A stretch of DNA of 64,000 bases from Stratiolaelaps scimitus (taxonomy: Eukaryota; Arthropoda; Arachnida; Mesostigmata; Laelapidae), in contig JABWDB010000036.1 of the NCBI GenBank assembly GCA_019614645.1, positions 2,538,001 to 2,602,000 on the forward strand. The letters are read 5' to 3'. Shown here one piece after another: positions 51,088 through 63,100 of this stretch. Position numbers and translations under genes: made by a program. The number at the start of each line of letters is the position of its first letter. The stretch's first letter is position 1. Below the pieces are notes generated by a model. The model was not told where the DNA came from. It searched no databases and was given only the letters and a program-made list of their open reading frames with translations.

Positions 51088-53720
51088 CATATGTATGTGT
51101 ATGTTAGTGGCTGTTGGCTGTGTAGAAAGAGACTAGAGATCACCGGGACGTGTGACGTCGCGGCGGCATAGCTGAACGCGTTCGTTGGTCGTTCCTCGTA
51201 GGGCGAATGAGAGTAATTATGTAGACGACGACGACGACGATGATGATGAAGATAATGATAATGGGAGGGACAATGATGGAGTCGAGGGGAGGCGGCGGGG
51301 AATGGTGGGCCAAAGGAAAAAGAAGAAACAACTCAAGTGAATGAAAATGAAGGAAATTGTGCGTGAAGTCGAGGGATTAACAGATTGGGTTTGTTTATGC
51401 GGTCATTTGCTATGGAGGAGAGCAGTTTGTTGTAACAACATTGTGTTCCATCGCGGGGGTTGGTGGGTGGTGGGGTGAACCTCAACATGGCTCTGGTCCT
51501 CCAACGCACGAGTAACGTATTGACGTTATTGGAGCAGCCGATATCCCATTGACTCCATCGGCAACAACAATCATGTTCAGCACCGATGACTGTCAACACC
51601 GCCCTTCTAGAGTAGGGTTTCGGTGTCATACAGCCACATGGACGCGGTAATTCATTCGAACTCGGGTAGCCTGTGCCGGCAACGCCGACATCCGCTCTCG
51701 CTCGCAGTCCAGTTGTTCAGACAAGCTATTCGAAAACTAGATACAATGGAATGAGACCAGTATCGTTTTGGCTACGCCGGGTATTACGTGTCCTTCTTTG
51801 CTGCGGGGTGGGGTCATTCGCCCACGCGTAGCGTTGACAAGTACGTGGCAGCCGAGGCGACGCTCACGAGAATCTTAGGGTAAACGATATAAGACAATAT
51901 AGCAGCACTTTCAGAGAGAGAGCGAGAGAGTGTACGGTGGCATCGTGACTTGAGATGATATACAAAAGATGTACACGCTCGTAGACAGACGGGACATGTG
52001 ACGAGAGAATCACACAGCAACACATCCAGCCGACATGGTCGCCCTAGAGTGGTGGTATTGAAACAGACGACATGGATGGATGACAACTATTACTATTATT
52101 ATTATTATTATTAAGAATTACGAATAATTACGATGATTGAAGATTACGATAACATAATGACGATGATGATGCTGATTAATGGAATGACGAAAACGATGAT
52201 GATGATGACGACAACAATGATGATGAATAAATATTGCTGTATTTTATTTGCACCAAAGGGAGTGTCTTCAATAGGTTTCTTTTCTCGACCATTTGAGGAT
52301 TCGTTCGGGTAAGCTGAGGGAGAAATTTGTTCGAAGTTGAATTTATCAAATCTCATTCAAACCTATCCAGCCGTAAACGTCCGAGAGTTTTATGTCGATA
52401 TTTGTGTAGGAAAACGTAACAGAAAACCTAGCCTAAACCAGCCTATACGATGGCACAGTATACAAAAGGTAGGAGAAATGGTCAAACTGAGCTTGTAAAT
52501 ATTGAGTTTGTTTAAGCGACATTTGTCGACAGTATTCAGTTCAGCTCAGATGGTCACCCTGCACGAGTGATTACTGATTGCTAATAGCTCTGATGAAAAG
52601 TGCACGGGACAGATAAAATGCGAAAATTTCACCCTGCTGAGTACACCCGAAACTGGCTCACAAAAGGTGATATATTATGGTGTTATATAAATGTAAACTT
52701 AATTTACCAATGAGAATTATCCACACACTTCCAACCAATCTCACTGTCGAATAAGCTCATTTATGAATATACAATTTAAGAAGAGCTTAAAAGCTCTGTC
52801 GCCACACAGTTCCGCTATGCGGAAATATGAAGCACGGGAACCACAACAAACGTATTACATTGGAACCTAACGTTTGGGCTCATGGCAACTTTCCCAAACC
52901 TGATGCGATACCTACATCACGCAAAGGATACCTTCAGAAGTTGTTTTTTTTTAATATGCCCACACATTTTATTGTGACGACTACAACCGCCTTTCATTAC
53001 CTCTTGAGACTGTTAATTAGATAGGAGCTAAACAATGCTCACTTCGTACGAACGCAGTCGTTACAATGCAATGAAATACTACATTTACAACAATTACAAT
53101 ATGTACTCATCGCTCGAGCGGCTACGAAGATTGTCTATGAGAGAGAGGTGAGTTATTGTCCAATCGTCTTACGAGGCTAAGCAGGTAACGAGATGAAGAG
53201 GTTTGGAATATATAATAATAATCATAATAGTCATAAATAATAATAATCATAAATAATAATTATAATCATAAAATATATCCCCCATTTTTGTCCTGCTAAC
53301 TCGCCGTATTTCAATTTAATTCGTTTGTCATTGCCACCTAATTCGCACTTGAAACTCGTGACGCCATCCTGGCCGCTCTGTTTGTTTAGGCTGGGATAGA
53401 TAGCGGGGGAAGTGGGGGTGCGAGGACAAACAAGTAAATAGCCTTACATCACAATTACGCGACGGGCCTCGTTGAAGGGGGGTCACTTTGGACTCGTGTG
53501 AAATTAATGAACGGCGGCGGCGGCGGCGACAACTGTTTTGTGCTACACGAAAATCGTAGTTGTTGACGATTGTGATCTTTCACTGATGACAAATCAATGG
53601 ACGCCACGAACGCGGTGGCGTCTTTGTAAATAGTTTCTACTACTACTACCACTACAATTCTCTATTCGAAGCACAGGTTATATTTTACACATAGTACATA
53701 CTTAGCTCGTTTATTTATTG

Positions 53721-53723
53721 TAT

Positions 53724-53796
<73 letters not shown>
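53721..53796. repeat. (TA)n microsatellite, interrupted
   Basis: TA units with TACA and TCTA interruptions. Confidence 0.93.
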
Positions 53797-53799
<3 letters not shown>

Positions 53800-54249
53800 T
53801 TCTATGCTAAAGTTTAGCCGGTTTATCTCACTGGCTTCATTGTATTTCATACGCCCACGATAGCTTTCTTGGCGTACTTCAGATCATGGGGCTTTTATAT
53901 ATATATATATATAAATTAAATTGAGGAGACTGCAAACGATAACACAATATTAGGTTGCATCAGACTAATTGGATCTAAAAAAACCCCTACTAAGTCCATG
54001 GGGTGTTTGCACAAAGTTTACAGAATAAAAATATGATCCCAACATCCAATATGTCTTAATTCATTCATTTGTCCACAACCAACGAAATGACATTGGACGT
54101 CGGGAAATATTACTACTTAGGTAGGTCAACACATCAACCAGTTGATTAGTGAATTCGTTAAGTGGTAATGGCCTGACGTTGTCTGGGTCCGCGTGGAGGT
54201 CATTTGGCGGCCATTTGGTATTGTAGCGTTATTCTTTTGTAGTTGTTAT

Positions 54250-54700
54250 TATTAGTATCATTATCATTATTATTGTACAATGTTTCAACAATTCGACTCC
54301 GCCCGTTTCTGCGAGTCCTTCAGCAGGCGACTACTACAGCCTTGAGAAGTAAACGGGGCATTTAGAGGATCCGGTTCGATTCCGTCCGCGTGAATGATTC
54401 GAGCATCATTCACGAACACTTACACTACAATAGCTGCCGTTGCAGCAGAAAGCCGTCCCACGCCGTTAGCAGCCACCCCCCGTGACGTCCGTCCTGCGAT
54501 GACAGGATCCTTGGGCTCGATTAGACGTCAAGTCGCTTCGTGAGCTGACAGAAGCAATGGTGGGGTATCTGAACAACGGCTAATTGATAGTTGACGCCAT
54601 CCGGCCCTGGCTCTTTTTTAACAAGAAGCTTGGCAAATGCTTCCTTCTCCAGACATTCGCTCGTGAATCTGGAGTGTCAATACAGTGCGAGCAGTAGCAG
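54250..54700 (-). mobile_element. possible non-LTR retrotransposon remnant
   Basis: On the minus strand the codons at 54618-54595 read KKEPGPDG in a frame with EAFAKLLV before it, resembling the K-x-PGPDG segment near the start of LINE reverse transcriptases. The frame is soon broken. Near 54250 the same strand ends in AATAATAATGATAATG-like repeats, as many LINE tails do. A GGTTCGATTCC box (54373-54383) on the plus strand resembles a tRNA B box. It is degenerate and uncertain. Confidence 0.3.
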
Positions 54701-55089
54701 AACATTAGGTTAGCTCCGATTAGATTTCTACCTCACCTAGAGGTAAGTCATAGTAGGTTGTGTTGAAATGAAATATCAGCCCATGCTTGCGTGTGTGTTG
54801 GCCTTAAGGTAACCCTCTGATGTCCTACGTCGAAATATTCCTTTTTTAAGGTCACATCCCCCCCACGCCTTTATAACGGACTCGAGATTCTTCTCCTGCT
54901 ATTGTAGTTCGAATTAGCTTATATTGTAAAAAAAAGAAAAGATTCCCAAATGAACAACTGAATCAACAACCTGTCTCCAACCAATTTTCGAATTCTTGAA
55001 CAATTATATTTAATCACACACAAGCATTGATTAATAAATACGTTTCAGTGTTGATGAGTTACGGTATCGAATTGATGATACGAATATAC

Positions 55090-55248
55090 GTACTCCTCGC
55101 TGATTCCTCTGCAAGTACCGCCCTTATTAGCGCAATAATAGACGTGCACATATTGGGCGTACTTTCCATGGAAAATCTCCACCTCCTGGCCGTCCTTGTC
55201 CCAGGTGCGATTCAGAAGCACCCAGTCGAAGTGGGTCTCGCAGACCGT
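55090..55248 (-). CDS. neurotrophin-like gene, exon 6 (first half of cystine knot)
   Basis: The acceptor is gcgttgaacag|ACGGTC and the proposed donor GAGTAC|GTATAT, phase 0 to 0, 159 nt. It reads TVCETHFDWVLLNRTW, then a DKDGQEVEI turn, GKYAQYVHVYYC and GGTCRGISEEY. VC-D/E-S/T...WV, the D-x-x-G-x-x-V strand, QY...C and CRGI are hallmarks of NGF/BDNF-type neurotrophins. NRT is an N-glycosylation sequon. Three of six knot cysteines are present. Without splicing, the frame runs only 14 more codons to a stop (TGA, ending at 55045) with no further Cys, so at least one more exon is expected. Confidence 0.82.
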
Positions 55249-58200
55249 CTGTTCAACGCGAAACAGAAGACAACACATGATGGGGGGCGGGACGATTAGA
55301 TAATCATGAACAACTCGGGATTTTCGCAGTTTACGCCGAATTGTTGTTGGCTATCTATATACACTTACAGATTTTTCGGGCAGAAGTGGCTCCAGTTCGT
55401 CCTGTCGCTTCTCGCGTCCCAGAGGAGTGGCTAAGTTTGGACAACAAAGACATAGGTAAAGATAAATTGGTTTATTGGTTTATTAAAGGAGCTGCAATTT
55501 TACAATGCTCAAGCTCTCTTATATGTCACTCAGCGTATGTATATAGAACGAATCGGATTAAGAATAGAAGCTAGATATGATTGAGTTGAGACAGAGGTCG
55601 AATTATTGCCCAAAAGAAAGAGAAAACTGTATCACATCTGAGAATTTGCACAAATATTATCAACTGCAAAATGCTGCGCCAACGCGTTCATCTGCCATCG
55701 CCATCGTAATCGTTTCCTGATCTATCGGGATACCGGGTCAACCTGGACAACCAGGTCGTGGCTGGGTAAATTATGCCGTTATTTGGAGCGATCGTCTCGC
55801 GACACGCAGGTTCGAAACGATACAGCGATGACGATATTTCTGCCACATGTGTCGATGGGTTATGCGTACAATGTGGCTCGTCATCTTCATTGAGGTGCTT
55901 CAAGAATCGTGTGCAGACGTCATCTACCAATGACACGTGTCTTGCTCGATGATGCGAGCGATTCTGTCGAAAGGTGACACCGACGCTACAAAGTGTTCTC
56001 TTCTAATAAGAAACTGTCACTAGAGGGGAAATTTTCCATTGTGTTCCATACGTTAATATCATCTAATGTAAATTTGAGCGGTACCTTTAGTTTGCATTAC
56101 CTTGGACTGGAGATCTTCCTAGGTATTTATTCAGCTTCTCACTGATTTCAGGTTTTACAGGTCGGAACTGAATCGGTCGATGCTCCGTTCTCGCGACCAT
56201 CGCATCCTTAGGTCCAATTGGAATTACGCATACGAGAAAGAATATAGCGTCTGCTTAGCTCAATATATTTCAAGGATTGTTCTTCCAGAAGTGAGGAATG
56301 ACATCTGGACTACAGGGTAGTGATGTGTACAGACCAAGACCCTTCATATGCAATAATTCATATATATATATATATATATATATATCCTCTGTTTTGATAT
56401 GTCCAATAGTTTAGATTCAATATATGATATAGTATAGGATTTATATAATGCACAAGGGTTTTGCCATAAGCATTTACCATATAGTCTGACGCTCCTTCTT
56501 CTAATCTGGGAACGACGAGCACGGGAACGGTGTTGGCGTCCTGAATCAATGACGAGTATTCGCCGATCTCCTCGGCGACATCAGACGCTGGCCCCCTTAC
56601 AACAGGATGTCCTGTCGAAGTGTGGCCCGTGTGAGCCGAATCTCCATGTGAGGTCTCCATGGTGGTCGTTCGATCCTGCGATTCTTTGCCCAGCTGGGCG
56701 AGTCGCTGCTCTAAGTTGCGCTCCATTTCTGAAGTATGAAATTGCCATTCTCAATTGTCTGTGGTGCTGATTCGACATTAATTATAGTGATAGCGTGCTA
56801 TTTTCAGTAGCATCATCATTCTCTGAGCGATTGAGTTGATCGCTGAGTACGAATTTTAAGTTTGAGTTGAGTTACATTGGTCGTCGATGAACTCACCTGC
56901 CAAAATGCGATATCTTGTATTTCTGGAGCTGCCGTGGCGAGCCTCTGCCATGTCCGCATTTCGGACAACTGCTATAATGTCAGTCAGAAATTATATAAAA
57001 TATTATAGGCTGGAATACGCTTGTTGATAAGCAAGCTGTTATACGTTATGTTGCTGTCACCCCTGACTCCTCCGAGTGTTTGTTGATCTGGCTCTCCATT
57101 GATTTTAGAAAAATCGCTTTGAAAGTGACATAGATCTCTAAGCATGTCAGTTTGCTCAATCACCACTCCAACCTTCATGGATGCCCTGACAGTCAATGCA
57201 GATGTTTCGCAGGAAAACTTTCGGGCACTTACCTGTTATTCAGCAGTTTTCGGGGACGAATTATAAAACGAATGCTTTTGAAAGCGTATTCTTATGAGAC
57301 CATTCAATCTAACGGCTGAGAGACTAAATGCAACGCCAAGAACGCTCCGTTAGACTATTCATACACGGAGAATTTCAAGGGCGTCATGAGACCTAACCTT
57401 GTGGTTCAAAAACGATAACATTGGATCGCTGTTGTAAGCGAAGATTTCAAAAAGGGTACGCTCTTGAGATGCTTAATTATGACGTGGTCACTGGTGAATT
57501 GTCAATTCGACAAGCACTTCGTGGATCACGGATCGTCTCTAAGCGGGGGGGGGTGTGCGAGAATATATTGTCTTGTCGAGATCGGACAGCCGCCTAGATC
57601 CATCCCGGGCTCCGGCCAGCACCACGCACCCTTGACACTACGAACTCTATAACCGGCAAACTTCACTACTTCTCCTTGTTCACAACAATTGGCAGGGTGT
57701 CACCGTCTACAACCAAGCGGCAAGTCGCAAGTCCATTTGCATGATGCGTGCACTTTTTTGCATCTTGTTCTATCGTCAACCCCGATGCGAAGAATATACC
57801 GCCTGCCACTCGAATCGGTTCAAGTTTACATTTAACATTCTCGAATTCAAGACAGGAATGAGGTCATGGTATTTAAGGCTCGTGGCTGCAGAACACACAG
57901 ACATCTCCGAAATTCAAGAATCGAACAAGATACAAAGATATAGTTTAACCTAAATGTTTGCTCGCGTTTCGATTGGGATCCGAGAGATATGAATTTACAA
58001 AAAAAAGTAGAAAATCAATGTCCCCAGTATCTCGTCTCACCAAGTTGTCTACACACAGAGATTATCAATCGACAGCGTACGGATCCGCGAAACGAACAAC
58101 ACCGGATAATGATCAGGTTGACCTCCGATAGCAAAAAGGTAATTTACGAACAATAGTGTTCTCTGATACTGTTATTATATGATTTTATATTTGGGTTGTA

Positions 58201-60096
58201 CTCCCACATATGAATAACTCGGCAAAGGGCACACCGTGAACACCTGAAGCGATACGATGCTTATTGAAGCTGAATCGCAGTCGACGTGACGATGACCGAA
58301 TCTGGGCGAACAACTTGCGAAAATTCGTTGAGAAATAGCTTACACGGAAAGTCAGTCATATCTTATAACTGTCTCACTGTTAGGTCACTGACATCCGCAA
58401 TGCGGTTTTGACCGAGGGGCGTCTATTGCCGGTGAGCACTTACGTGTACAGGCTCCAAGAAGCAAGATGATGAGAGGCACATTGACGAGGGACGGCATGT
58501 TACACCACCATATGATTCTCGACCGAAACCTTCGAGCACTTCGACACCCGAGAACGCACCAGAGCAGAGTCATAGACGAGTGAACTGAAACGCTGAGCTA
58601 CCACATTCGAACATAGTCATGCGCGACGCCTATGTGACAGACGAATGGCCATCGCCACATGCGGCCGGCCGTTGAAGCAGAAAGAAAGACCCGACGAGAA
58701 GCCGACTCCTCTCGAAGACCAACCCGCGCTGATGGTGGATGCTCTTGTATTCTGATTGGTCAGTGGCGTCTTGGCGTACGCGCCAGCCGGCTATCCAGGG
58801 TGTGAACGCCTCTCCTCGCTTGAACGAACCACGCAGAGGTGAAGATGAGCGAGTTGTGATACAACATTCGACCAATCTGACACGGTCTGTAGTATAGCTG
58901 ACGAACAGCAGCGTCCACAACAGACACTGTGGATACTGGCGTGCACACTCGGTAAGGTGCACACTCGACCGTTGGACCCGTCGGTACGACAGCATGTGAA
59001 TAGCACGCTGAGACAATTATCTCACCAGGAACGGAGCACGAGGGCGCGCTTGTCGCCGATACGACACAGATCCCCCTAGTGGTAGCACAAGTAGTAGTAA
59101 CGAGTACCGTGGACGTTAGATGTTGGCTGAGAGTCAGCACGAAAATCTTTGCTAAACCTTTAGCGGTAGTAAGATGAGACAGCTAATTAAGACGCGAAGG
59201 CATTTCGGCTCCGGAGAGCAGCATTCGGCTATAGATCCATCGCTGCCCTTCTGTATTTCAAACTTGCTACCCTTAGATTTGCACAGATCGCGGCCACATA
59301 GACGAGCATGCTGGATTGCATCACCGGCCAGTTTCAGACGTTGCGACGATCAGGGACTTGCGAAACGACACGTTATTTGCGCCGCTTGCTCGAATTGTCG
59401 CCTGGTGTATGCTGAGGTTGTTTTCAGCGTTCGTGTCGCCCACAGGTGTGTTCGATGTGAAATGCGGTATTCTCTCTCTCTCTCTCTCTGTCGATCCCTC
59501 TCTCTCTCTCGAGATTAGCAAATGGGTGTTGCGACCTTCATGTTGCTTAGAATGATATAAATGGTTGGTTGCTGTCTCATGTGGGCGACAATTTTTGTCG
59601 TTTGTATTCCATCTATCAACCTCTATGACGACGTGTCGAAGGCGTCTACGGAAGAGCTTCGCGCCGATCAATTCCCGGAACCGTTTCGCATTTCACACCT
59701 TCCTGCTTATTAGAATTGGCTGCGTCAGTGGTGGCTGGGTGCGTCTGCTCTCAGTCGTTAATCGAATGCGAACCTCTTTCGGTCTGAATGGTCGAACAGT
59801 CCAGGGTGTTTAGTTGAACATGAGATATACCGGGTGATCGAAAAGTTTGTTGCCAGGTGTCTGTTCCCCTGTTTTTGGCCGGCTGCTGCAATCGAAACTC
59901 GTGCAACCCAATGGGCTAAAGCATATGCCAAGGAGATATAGCTGCAAAGGTTCCCAAATATTCTTCGTTAAGTAGTTCAACAACAACAACAGCAACAACT
60001 GTACGGAGATGTTTTGATCATCCTGTCTTACGGTATGGGTTAGCGTTTCATACATCGGCTAATTTGGATAAGGTAACCGTACAGGGTAATCCGTAG

Positions 60097-60140
<44 letters not shown>

Positions 60141-63100
60141 TAATCGTTTTGGGATGATCACTAAACCCATTCGAAACAACGCGCGTTTCAATGTGTTCAA
60201 ATCATGTTAATCTTAGAGTGGAACAACGGATTTTTTAGAACCCCGTACACTAAACATCGCGAGGCCGTGATTGGTCTTCCGAAGCAACCAATATGTTACA
60301 GATATACAGAGTGCTATCAGCTATTATCATATTCTGCCATGGTGTTGTTCACCAGAATTAGCAAAAGAAAAGACAAAACGTTGACTATTAACGACTACTT
60401 GTATTTTCATGTACGAATAGCCTGTCATTATCACCCCATCCACGCTTATTTTAGAACGGACTAATAGAAGCAATTTCATTTCTGGTTGCTCTAATTGGCT
60501 AAATATTGAGATGTAACCATTTGTATTCGGATATATTGGGGAGAAATAAGCTCACGCATGGTTGACGGTGTGGCAAATAAATAGGTTAACAGCTATGGAT
60601 AAACTGAGATGCGAAAGTCGGGTATCTGAACCGAAAAACGAAATGTATTATTATTATTATTATTATTAGAAGCAAGAATGATATGAATGCAGGTAACGTT
60701 TATTAGAATGTGATTATGAGTCTACCTTGATTTCTTTGCATGATGGATTATTGACAGAGTTGACAAGGATCCAGGCTCAGCGCCCAGTTAATGTATTATA
60801 CATTATCGAGGCGTCAACGGCAATTAGTATAGTTGCCTCTCCAAAGGATCTGCATCACTGACTTGCATTTGTTGGGATAATACCACCCCCATAGGTTTGC
60901 CCTCGTGACGAGGTTTTGCTTAATTTCCAATATGTTTAGCAGGAACCACCTTCAGTTTGATCTATATCTAGTATATATCTGGTATAACGCTTCAGTGTTG
61001 TTATCTTCCGGGCATTCACGATACAAATCAACCATCGGAACACACTTCTCAAGTGCGAATATTGCCATTGTTGAACGTCAGTCGTATCGATTAAACGGCG
61101 CTACATCGTCCCGAATCGCTTCGGGATAGCTGCGAGCGTCGAAGATTGCGTTTCGTGTCCCCGTCCCGGTTTCCGTCACCCGTTGCCACTTGGACACCCG
61201 CAAGGCGACCTCGAATTACTCTGCCTGTTGCATTTTGCTTTGCAGATCTCGTCGTTACACGAGGATTACAATTGTCCGGGGTCTCCGTCGAATCAATGCC
61301 GCTGAAGTCCAACCCTCAATAATTGTTCTCACTCATCTGGCCGTTCAAATCCTCGCGGGTTCGAATCTCCTCTCCGTCGTCAACCTGCGGGGCGAATTCC
61401 TCCTACACTGCTCTGATCTGGACTTTTTTTTGTAACGGCGGGCCTCCCCCAAAGGCCCTTCTTCCGTCAAACATTTCTCGATACCTGTCCGTGTCGTTTT
61501 GCTACGGAGATGTCAGGGGACAAACGACACTGAATATTCAATCATTGCTCGAAGTATACGAGCGGCTCATAACAATAGGGGAATATGCAATTGTACATTT
61601 ATCTACATTTTGACATGGATAGACTCCACTCTGTCTAATACGCTAGCTAATCACCTGCCGTGATTACGACGGTTTCCAACTGCACTGCAGGTACGCAATG
61701 GAAGATTTCGGTTGGCAATTGCATCAGCCATATATCGCGCAGATGTTTAGGTGAACATGTGAACAGGCAAACCGCACTGGATCAAACGACTTTGAATGTT
61801 TGTATTGAAGCATCAGCTGGCTCTCTGGTCGTCTTGATCTTCGGCCAATCGCGGAGTGGAATCTGCATTACTGAACGTGCTCCAGTAACGACTCTATCTG
61901 ATTACATGATATATGTATTTCGCTCAGAATATTATAATATATATATCTAGAGTATAACGTATGACGCTGAATTCCCACAAAGTCATTAGAGTCTTCACTT
62001 TGATTATCAGTCAAAATGATCGTTCCCCTGATCGTTTTGAGATCACCAGCGAGATTACTCAGCACTTATCGCGCGCATCATCATTCGACAGGATCGAGCT
62101 ATAACTTCAACCGTGTCTATTTGTATGTGCAGGCTTCTTCTGTTCCTCTCTTGGGATGTTTTGTCTGAAAATGTTATTGTTGTATCCTGAACAGAATGAG
62201 GTACAAGGTGAGCTTGAAAGCGTGATTCCATCAGGCAGTAATGCGTCCAGCGTTTGTTAAATAGAGTTAACCATAACAGGGACCGCTAAACAGGGACCGA
62301 GTTAACCATAACAGGGAGGTGTCTCGAAGCCGGCGCTCACAACAGGCATACTCGGGAATAATCAACAAAGATAATAACTTTAAACCTCATGTAAAACAAC
62401 AGACACCAATTGAATACAACCAACCGTCGGACGATTCTTCAAGTAACACCGCGTTGTTCCTTACGATACGTTACCAACGAAAGTAGCACCTACTGCGTCT
62501 TTCACTTCCTGAACATCGACTAATCTTAGCCTTCGAAGATTGCCTCATAAGACGAAGGAACAGTGTCGTCGAGTCTACGAATCAAGTCAGTGGCCATCCT
62601 TCAAGGCATTACAGGATTCATAATATTGCTCGCTCGCAATGCATTAACTGGCTATGTCCGCAGAGGTCAATCTTGCACATACACTGTAGTTCTTTTTTTG
62701 GATAAGCGGTGCCGCATGCAACATTACCGCAGTTACATGCGAGAGAACAAATCTCGAGTAAGCTCTGTCCATATTGCAGCTAAGAGGGACTCGCCGTATC
62801 CGACTTAAAATCAGATTAAGAGCATTCTTAATTCCAAGCGGGCGTTGCCGTCGTTGCTCCCAGCTGAGGGTGGGATGAATGAGCTTTGAATTTACATTTA
62901 AAGCATAACGCGTATTGTCAGCAACAGCTTGCCACTGTGAGCTAGAAGAATTATGCCGATGATGCACCGTCATCATTGATCGATTGTTTCAACAAAAAAA
63001 TCAATATTTGCTAATTTCCCTACGGCGTTGCGATGGTGAGTAGACAATTTTTCAACGGGAGTATGTTCTGCTGGTGTTCACTGTATTCGTTCACTGTTCG

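Larger units (their letters stand above)
46070..55044. other. region between the two genes: microsatellites and element debris
   Basis: No exon is supported. It contains AAT arrays (about 47,440-47,470, 48,650-48,664 and 52,085-52,113), ATTG repeats (50621-50650), (TA)n(GT)n at 50339-50374, (TA)n at 51057-51103, 53721-53796 and 53896-53914, a tRNA-like segment near 47.7-47.95 kb and a reverse-transcriptase-like scrap near 54.6 kb. The missing 3' exon(s) of the neurotrophin-like gene should lie here or beyond, but I could not recognise them. Confidence 0.4.

Noticed and set aside
54920..55005. Minus-strand stretch with G-W-R followed by V-V-D, resembling the late neurotrophin strand
   Set aside because: The two cysteines are absent and in-frame stops lie just upstream. 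It looks like coincidence.
55045..55248. Spätzle assignment for the cystine-knot exon
   Set aside because: Spätzle knots share the Cys...Y-x-Q...C layout but not the CRGI motif or the WV and D-x-x-G spacing. Neurotrophin fits better, though Spätzle remains the main alternative.
55688..55963. Minus-strand open frame with an acceptor at 55963, inside the neurotrophin-like gene
   Set aside because: It enters in phase 0 and has no donor that restores the frame of exon 5, whereas the 56206-56101 exon does so exactly. An alternative C-terminus cannot be excluded.
57225..57330. Strong donor-like AACAG|GTAAGT on the minus strand between E1b and exon 2
   Set aside because: The preceding sequence has stops in all three frames and no useful ATG. 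At most it is a non-coding alternative first exon.
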